From Terrabacter tumescens (GTDB lineage: Bacteria; Actinomycetota; Actinomycetes; Actinomycetales; Dermatophilaceae): DNA of 64,000 nucleotides. The stretch is from NCBI RefSeq assembly GCF_014646815.1, contig NZ_BMNZ01000004.1, positions 207,060 to 271,059 on the forward strand. The letters run 5' to 3'. The notes below the pieces were generated by a model that had not been told where the DNA came from, made no database searches, and saw only the letters and a list, made by a program, of their open reading frames with translations. This document shows, one piece after another, positions 58,612-64,000 of the stretch (position 1 is the stretch's first letter; the number at the start of each line of letters is the position of its first letter). Made by a program: the position numbers and the translations under genes.

Positions 58612-58946
58612 TCCACCTCTCGCTCCCGGCCGCCCTCGCGGCCCTGCTCGCCGGCCTCGGCGTCTACGGCGTGCTGGCCCGGCGCAACGCTGTGCTTGTG
58701 CTCATCGGGGTCGAGCTCATCCTCAACGCGGCCAACCTGCTGCTCGTCACCGCCGGCTCGCGCCCCGGTGCGCCGCTCTCGGCCGGTCCGGTCATCACGC
58801 TCTTCGTCATCACCATCGCGGCCGCCGAGATCACCGTGGCCCTCGCCATCATCCTCGTGATGTTCCGCCGCACCGGGCACATCGACCTCACGGCTGTTCC
58901 CGACCTCTCCGACGAGCCCGAGCCGGCGGGGGAGGGTGCCCCGTGA
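58608..58946 (+). CDS. nuoK2: Complex I subunit K, second copy
   Basis: This 112-residue subunit has three helices with the two conserved membrane glutamates in IGVELILNAANLLLV (Glu near 36) and AAAEITVALAIILV (Glu near 73). The short C-terminal tail is acidic. Overlaps nuoJ2 (ATGA) and nuoL2 (GTGA). Confidence 0.92.
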   Translation: MIHLSLPAALAALLAGLGVYGVLARRNAVLVLIGVELILNAANLLLVTAGSRPGAPLSAGPVITLFVITIAAAEITVALAIILVMFRRTGHIDLTAVPDLSDEPEPAGEGAP

Positions 58947-60856
58947 GCTGGATCGTGCGGATGATCGTCGTGCTCCCGGCACTGGCGGCCCTCATCGGGC
59001 TGCTCGCCCGGCGCCGACGGGCCGTTGCGGCCGGCGTCGCCGTCTCGGTCTCGGCCTACGTCGCGGTGCTCGGGCTCATCCAGTGGGTCGCGCCGTCGCG
59101 CTCGGCCGACATCGACACCATCGGCGGCCTGCCGCTCGGCGACCTGTCGGTGCCGCTGCACTTGCTCTCCGACCGGGTCTCGGGGCTCGTGTCGTTCGTC
59201 GTCGCGCTCGTCGTGCTCGGCATCCAGGTCTTCACGGTCTGGTACCTCCGTGACGACGCACGCTACGGCCAGTTCGCCGCCACGGTCTCGCTCTTCGCCA
59301 CCGGCATGCTGCTGCTCGTCCAGTCGGGCGACCTCGTGCTCATGCTCGTCGGCTGGGAGATCATGGGCTGGTGCTCCTGGCTGCTCATCGGCCACGACAG
59401 CGAGCGCGCCGCGGCGAGGCGGGCGGCCTACAAGGCGTTCCTCGTCACCCGCGTCGCCGACATCGGCATGGTCGTGGGCATCGTCGCGCTCTCGGTCCGG
59501 GCCCGCTCCACCGACCTCATGGCAGTGCTGACGGCGACGGGCGACGGCACGCTGCTCACGGTCGGTCTCGTCGGCGTCGTCATCGGCGTCGCGGGCAAGT
59601 CGGGCCTCGTCCCGTTCCACGACTGGCTGCCCGACGCGATGGAGGGCCCGACGCCGGCCTCCGCCCTGATCCACGCGGCGACCATGGTCGCCGCCGGCAC
59701 CTACGTCATCGCGCGCCTCTTCACGCTGTACGCCGAGAACGACACGGCCCGGACGCTGCTCGCGGTCCTCGCGGCCGTGACCATGGTCTACGCCGCGCTG
59801 CTCGCCCTCGCCCAGACCGACCTCAAGCGGATGCTCGCCTACTCCACGCTCAGCCAGATCGCGATCATGCTCTCGGCGCTCGCGGCAGCGCCCGCCGAGC
59901 TCGGCCCCGGTGCCGGCATCTCGCACCTGCTCGGCCACGCCTTCTTCAAGGCGCTGCTCTTCCTCGGCGCCGGCTGGCTCTCGGTGCTCGCCGGCGGGAC
60001 GGCGATCGTGGCCCTGCGCGGTCGGCTCCGCCCGACGGGCGCGCTGCGCTGGTCGATGGGCATCGGGCTCGCCGCGCTGGCCGGGGTGCCGCCGCTCGTC
60101 GGCTTCTTCACCAAGGACACCGTCATCGACGCCGCCCTCGAGGGCGCGACCGGCGGCGGTGGCCTGCGTGCCTGGCTCGTCGTCGTCGCGCTCTTCGTCA
60201 CCGTCGTGCTCACTGCCGCGTACTGCACCCGCGCGTGGCTGCTCCTCGACACCCCCGTGGCCGCCACCGGTGAGCTGCCCGACACCGCCCCTGCCGTCGT
60301 CGCCGAGGAGGACGTCGCCGTCGTGACCACCGCCGACAGCGCCGACGACGCCGAGGTCGAGCGCGTCCACGCCCACGGGCACGCCACGATCACCCTGTCC
60401 GCCGCGCTCGTCGTCTCGGTCCTCGCGGCGCTCACCGTCGTCGGCACCCTCTTCCTCGCGAGCCTGCGCGGGGGCGTCCACGTCGGCCTCCTCAGTGCGC
60501 TGCTCTCGCTCCTGCTCCTCGCGGGCGGGGCGTATGCCGTGTGGTTCCTCAGCGACCGCGGCCGCGTCGACGTCGCCGAGCGCATCCCCGGCCGCGTGCG
60601 CGAGCCCGCCGTGCGCGGCTTCGGCGTCGACACGGCATACGTCGCCGTCGGTCGGGCCGTCACCACGGTCGCGCGGCTCGTCGTCGCCCTCGACCGCGAC
60701 GTCGTCGACGCCTACCCTCGCGGGACCGCCGTCGTGGCTCGCGCCGCAGGTAGGGCGGGGGAGCGGGGCCACCGCGGCGTGCCGTCGCTGTCGCTGCTCA
60801 GCCTGCTCGTGGGCGTCGTGCTCGTCGCGGTCCTGGGGGTGACGGCATGGCGCTGA
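58943..60856 (+). CDS. nuoL2: Complex I subunit L, second copy
   Basis: This 637-residue antiporter-like subunit keeps the pump residues: Glu in GWEIMGWCSWLLIGHD (residues about 138-153), the Lys region KSGLVPFHDWLPDAMEGPTP (about 219-238) and [16 protein letters not shown]. The C-terminal lateral-helix part is present but variable and contains VHAHGHAT. The conserved residues argue that this second complex still pumps protons. It overlaps nuoM2 by ten bases. Confidence 0.92.
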   Translation: MSWIVRMIVVLPALAALIGLLARRRRAVAAGVAVSVSAYVAVLGLIQWVAPSRSADIDTIGGLPLGDLSVPLHLLSDRVSGLVSFVVALVVLGIQVFTVWYLRDDARYGQFAATVSLFATGMLLLVQSGDLVLMLVGWEIMGWCSWLLIGHDSERAAARRAAYKAFLVTRVADIGMVVGIVALSVRARSTDLMAVLTATGDGTLLTVGLVGVVIGVAGKSGLVPFHDWLPDAMEGPTPASALIHAATMVAAGTYVIARLFTLYAENDTARTLLAVLAAVTMVYAALLALAQTDLKRMLAYSTLSQIAIMLSALAAAPAELGPGAGISHLLGHAFFKALLFLGAGWLSVLAGGTAIVALRGRLRPTGALRWSMGIGLAALAGVPPLVGFFTKDTVIDAALEGATGGGGLRAWLVVVALFVTVVLTAAYCTRAWLLLDTPVAATGELPDTAPAVVAEEDVAVVTTADSADDAEVERVHAHGHATITLSAALVVSVLAALTVVGTLFLASLRGGVHVGLLSALLSLLLLAGGAYAVWFLSDRGRVDVAERIPGRVREPAVRGFGVDTAYVAVGRAVTTVARLVVALDRDVVDAYPRGTAVVARAAGRAGERGHRGVPSLSLLSLLVGVVLVAVLGVTAWR

Positions 60857-62352
60857 CCCTGATGCTCCTGCTGCCGCTGCTCGGGGCGATCGCCTGCATC
60901 GCCATCCCCGGCGAGTCCAGGGTCGAGCGCGTCATCGCCCTCGGATCGACCGTCGTGACAGCGGTGCTCGCCGTAGTCGTGGTCTGGGGTCGCCACGGGG
61001 TGGACGTGCCGTGGATCCGCTCGCTCGGCGTGCGGTGGCACTTCGGCGTCGACGGCATCTCGGCCGCGCTGATCCTGCTGACGGCCCTGCTCACCGTCGC
61101 GGTCGTCGCGCACGCCCTGACCGGTCCGATCCCCAGGGGCGGCACCGGCTCGACGTTCCTCGGCTGCATCCTGCTCGTCGAGACGGGGGCGCTCGCGACC
61201 TTCATGGCCCGCGACGCGATCCTCTTCTTCATCGCCTTCGAGGTCGTCCTCGTGCCGATGTGGGTGCTGGTGCGCCGCTTCGGCGACGACCACGTGCCCG
61301 ACGAGACGCGCGCCGACGCGGCTGGGCGCTTCGTGCTCTTCACGGTGCTCGGCTCGACGCTGATGCTCGTCGGCATCCTCTTCCTCGTCCACCACCAGGG
61401 CACGAGCGACCTCACCGTCCTCGCCGAGCGCCACGGCGCCGGCCTGTCCCGGTCGTTGCAGGTCGCGATCGCCGCCCTGCTGCTGCTCGGTCTAGGCATC
61501 AAGGTGCCGCTGTGGCCGCTGCACACCTGGCTGCCCTCGGCGCACACCATCGCGCCCACGGCCGGCTCCGTCCTGCTCGCGGCGGTGCTGCTCAAGATGG
61601 GCACCTACGGCATCGTCCGTCTCGCCGTCGCCACCGTGCCCAAGGGCGTGGCCGAGCTGAGCCCGGTCCTGGCCCTGCTCGGCGTCGTCGGGATCCTCTG
61701 GGGAGGTCTGGCGTGCCTCGTCGAGCGGGACCTCAAGCGCCTCATCGCCTACAGCTCCGTCGCGCACATGGGCTTCGTCGCGCTCGCGATCGCGTCCGGC
61801 AGCGAGACGGGCCTCCAGGCGGCGCTCTTCGGCAACATCGCCCACGGTGTCGTCGCGGCCCTGCTCTTCTTCGTCGTCGGTGACCTCAAGGAGCAGTGGG
61901 GCTCGTCCGACCTTCACGTCGCGCGGGCCGCCCTGCGCGACAAGGCTCCCCGTTTCGGGTTGGCTCTCGTCGTCGGGCTCGCCGCCGCCCTCGGGCTCCC
62001 GGGCCTCGTCAGCTTCTGGGGCGAGTTCCTCGCGCTGTATGCCGCGTGGTCGCCCGCGCCCGACCGCCCGGTCGCGCTCCTGCGCGTCTGCGTCGTGCTC
62101 GGTGCAGTCGGCCTCGCGCTCGCGGCCGCCTACTCCCTCCGCGTCGCCCGGATCGTCTGGGCCGGCGAGGGCAGCGAGGCCGCTCAGGGGCCGGCGGCCG
62201 AGCCGGTGGCCGACGCCCACGGCGCACGCTGGGCCGTCGTCGTGACGCTCGTCGCCGTCATCATCGCGCTCGGCGTGCTCCCGCACCTGCTGCTCGGCCT
62301 CTCGCACGCCTCGACCTCCGGCCTGCTCGCCGGTCTGGGGGTGACGCCGTGA
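60847..62352 (+). CDS. nuoM2: Complex I subunit M, second copy
   Basis: This 501-residue antiporter-like subunit shows HFGVDGISAALILLTALL, the Glu in FIAFEVVLVPMWVLVRRFG (residues about 128-146) and the Lys region KVPLWPLHTWLPSAHTIAPT (about 219-238). All helices of the fold seem present. GTGA overlap with nuoN2. Confidence 0.92.
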   Translation: MALTLMLLLPLLGAIACIAIPGESRVERVIALGSTVVTAVLAVVVVWGRHGVDVPWIRSLGVRWHFGVDGISAALILLTALLTVAVVAHALTGPIPRGGTGSTFLGCILLVETGALATFMARDAILFFIAFEVVLVPMWVLVRRFGDDHVPDETRADAAGRFVLFTVLGSTLMLVGILFLVHHQGTSDLTVLAERHGAGLSRSLQVAIAALLLLGLGIKVPLWPLHTWLPSAHTIAPTAGSVLLAAVLLKMGTYGIVRLAVATVPKGVAELSPVLALLGVVGILWGGLACLVERDLKRLIAYSSVAHMGFVALAIASGSETGLQAALFGNIAHGVVAALLFFVVGDLKEQWGSSDLHVARAALRDKAPRFGLALVVGLAAALGLPGLVSFWGEFLALYAAWSPAPDRPVALLRVCVVLGAVGLALAAAYSLRVARIVWAGEGSEAAQGPAAEPVADAHGARWAVVVTLVAVIIALGVLPHLLLGLSHASTSGLLAGLGVTP

Positions 62353-63956
62353 AGGGCCTGACCATCGACTACGCCACGCTCCTGCCGGCCCTCGTGCCCG
62401 TGGCGGGCCTCGTGCTCGTGCTCGTCGCCGACCTCGTCAACCCGCGTCTGCGACAGCTGCCCTACGCGATCGCCGGCGTCGCTGCGCTCGGGGCCGCGGT
62501 CGCGACCGTGCCCGGTCTCGCGCTCGGCGGCGGGTCGACGCGCGAGACCTTCTGCCTGGCCGGGGGCACGAGCACCCGAGGTGCGCTCCCGTCGGTCGAG
62601 GGCCTGCCCCAGCGGTGCCTCTGGCAGGCCGACGCGCTCGGCAGCACCCTCCAGCTCGCGGCCGCCGTGGCGGCCGTCGTCTGCATCGCGCTGGCGTGGC
62701 CGCGCACCCGCCGACGGCGGCCCGACGACAGCACCCGCGAGCCGGTCGAGGCGGTGCTGCTGCTCGCCGCGCTGGCCGGCACGGTCGTCGTCGCCGCGAG
62801 CCGCGATGTCGGCACGTGGCTCGTCGCGCTCGAGCTTGCGACGCTGCCCGTCATCGCCCTCGTCGCGCTCTCCGGCCGTCGCTCCGCCGTCGCGGGCGCG
62901 ACGCAGCTGCTCGTCACCTCGCTCGTGTCCTTCGCGCTGCTCGTGCTCGGGGTCGCCCTGTGGTTCGCCGGGACGGGCAGCCCGTTCCTGACCCCGGACG
63001 CGGCGCTCTCTTCGGGCGGCGCCTTCGCGGCGGCGCCAGGCACGGCCTCGGTGGCGATCTCGCAGGCCTCGACCCCCGTCGTCTTCCCGTCCGTCTCGGG
63101 CGGCGTCGTCGCGCTCGCTACGGTCCTCATCGTGGCCGGTGTCGGCTTCAAGCTGTCGCTCGTGCCGTTCCACGCGTGGACGCCCACGGCATACGCCGGT
63201 TCGTCGGTGCCCGTGGCGACGTTCCTCGCGACGGTCTCCAAGGTCGCCGCGCTCGCGGCGCTGCTCGTCGTGCTGCGCGCGGTCGCCGTGCTCGGCACCC
63301 CCGCCGTGCTGTCGATCGCGCTGCTGGCCTCGCTCAGCATGACGCTCGGCAACGTCATGGCCCTGCGCCAGGACGACGTCGTGCGGCTGCTCGCGTGGTC
63401 GACGGTCGCGCAGGCCGGTTGGGTCGTGCTGCCCCTCGTCAGCATCTCCGCGCTCGGCGTCGGGGCCTCGGCCACCTACCTGCTCACCTACGTCGTCGCG
63501 ACGCTCGTCGCGTTCTCGGTCGTCGCCGTCACGCTCCGCGACCGGCCCGGGCGCGGCCGCTCGATCACGGACTACGACGGGCTCTGGCAGCGCAGCCCGT
63601 GGCGGGCCGGCGCCCTCGTGCTGGCCCTGACGTCACTGGCCGGGCTGCCGCCCGGTGTCATCGGCCTCGTCGGCAAGATCACCGCGCTGCGGCCGGTCGT
63701 CGCCGAGGGCTGGGTCTGGCTCGCGGTCGTCGCCGCGGTCAACGCCGTTCTCGGTGTCGCGGTCTACCTCCGCTGGCTACGGGCCGTCATCACCGAGCGC
63801 GTGCCCGAGGCCGGTCCGACTGCGGGCGGCGAGGACCACGCGGTCGCAGCGACGACAGGGCGCCGGCCGGTCGTGGTCGCCGGCCTCGTGCTCGCCTCGG
63901 CCGTCCTCGTCGTGGTCAGCGTCCAGCCGGACCTGCTGCTGCGCCTCCTCGGCTGA
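62349..63956 (+). CDS. nuoN2: Complex I subunit N, second copy
   Basis: This 535-residue antiporter-like subunit has the Glu-containing helix WLVALELATLPVIALVALSG (residues about 157-176) and FKLSLVPFHAWTPTAYAGSS (about 267-286). It carries an unusual Ala/Ser/Gly-rich extracytoplasmic insertion (about 215-250) and, near the N-terminus, a loop with two cysteines (about 63-96). Last gene of the operon; its stop codon lies in the first unit of a tandem repeat. Confidence 0.9.
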   Translation: MKGLTIDYATLLPALVPVAGLVLVLVADLVNPRLRQLPYAIAGVAALGAAVATVPGLALGGGSTRETFCLAGGTSTRGALPSVEGLPQRCLWQADALGSTLQLAAAVAAVVCIALAWPRTRRRRPDDSTREPVEAVLLLAALAGTVVVAASRDVGTWLVALELATLPVIALVALSGRRSAVAGATQLLVTSLVSFALLVLGVALWFAGTGSPFLTPDAALSSGGAFAAAPGTASVAISQASTPVVFPSVSGGVVALATVLIVAGVGFKLSLVPFHAWTPTAYAGSSVPVATFLATVSKVAALAALLVVLRAVAVLGTPAVLSIALLASLSMTLGNVMALRQDDVVRLLAWSTVAQAGWVVLPLVSISALGVGASATYLLTYVVATLVAFSVVAVTLRDRPGRGRSITDYDGLWQRSPWRAGALVLALTSLAGLPPGVIGLVGKITALRPVVAEGWVWLAVVAAVNAVLGVAVYLRWLRAVITERVPEAGPTAGGEDHAVAATTGRRPVVVAGLVLASAVLVVVSVQPDLLLRLLG

Positions 63957-64000
63957 CACCGGCTGACACCGGCTGACACCGGCTGACACCGGCTGACACC
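63951..64000. repeat. Perfect tandem repeat of a 10 bp unit, running off the window
   Basis: GGCTGACACC occurs five times without a mismatch from 63951 to the last base. The first copy supplies the nuoN2 stop codon. The array continues beyond the window, so its full length is unknown. Confidence 0.9.

Overview
The window is very GC-rich and gene-dense. Genes start mostly with ATG or GTG and are often joined by 4-base ATGA/GTGA overlaps. It carries a menaquinone pathway, a haem-lyase-type (System II) cytochrome c maturation operon and a 14-gene complex I operon. The gene order, as far as I recall it, follows the mycobacterial Rv0525-Rv0562 block. Together these point to a high-GC actinomycete. 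Protein style and the dispersed word GTATGCCG suggest Intrasporangiaceae or relatives (Janibacter, Knoellia, Tetrasphaera type), but that is inference. No rRNA, tRNA, CRISPR array, phage gene or transposase gene was seen.

Layout. 1-6222: a partial ABM-like gene, a LysE exporter, then the cytochrome c biogenesis operon (histidine phosphatase, resA-like thioredoxin, ccdA, resB, ccsB, DUF4229 protein). 6223-8090: palindromic-repeat islands around a flavin monooxygenase. 8094-20985: scattered menaquinone genes (menA, menE, menB, menC, menD, isochorismate synthase, menG) with transporters, a Nudix protein, a hydrolase and, at the place usually held by menH, a BKACE/DUF849 enzyme. 21075-22493: a menaquinone-type geranylgeranyl reductase behind a promoter with Rex-like and DtxR/IdeR-like operators. 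22627-38847: complete nuoA-N. 38882-39898: polyprenyl diphosphate synthase for the quinone tail. 39899-40267: second repeat island. 40268-49793: accessory metabolism (PLP enzyme, sugar-lactone oxidase, VOC protein, fumarase, secreted BNR protein, two transporters). 49790-52788: korBA, a 2-oxoacid:ferredoxin oxidoreductase. 52949-54454: a large unknown membrane protein. 54539-63956: a second complex I operon with A, B, C, H, I, J, K, L, M and N but no D, E, F or G.

How it fits together. The left and middle parts make and modify menaquinone and mature cytochromes c. Complex I from the first operon feeds NADH electrons into menaquinone. The second operon has no NADH-input module (no NuoEFG), sits beside a ferredoxin-reducing 2-oxoacid oxidoreductase, and is best read as a ferredoxin:menaquinone oxidoreductase. 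It also lacks its own NuoD, which it would have to borrow from the first operon or from elsewhere.

The observations most worth following are the KorAB/NuoD-less complex I unit, the Rex-like box next to the menaquinone reductase and nuo genes, a family of 68-70 bp palindromic repeats whose core also appears inside the second nuoI, and the strongly over-represented octamer GTATGCCG. All counts and matches were made by eye; no searches were run.
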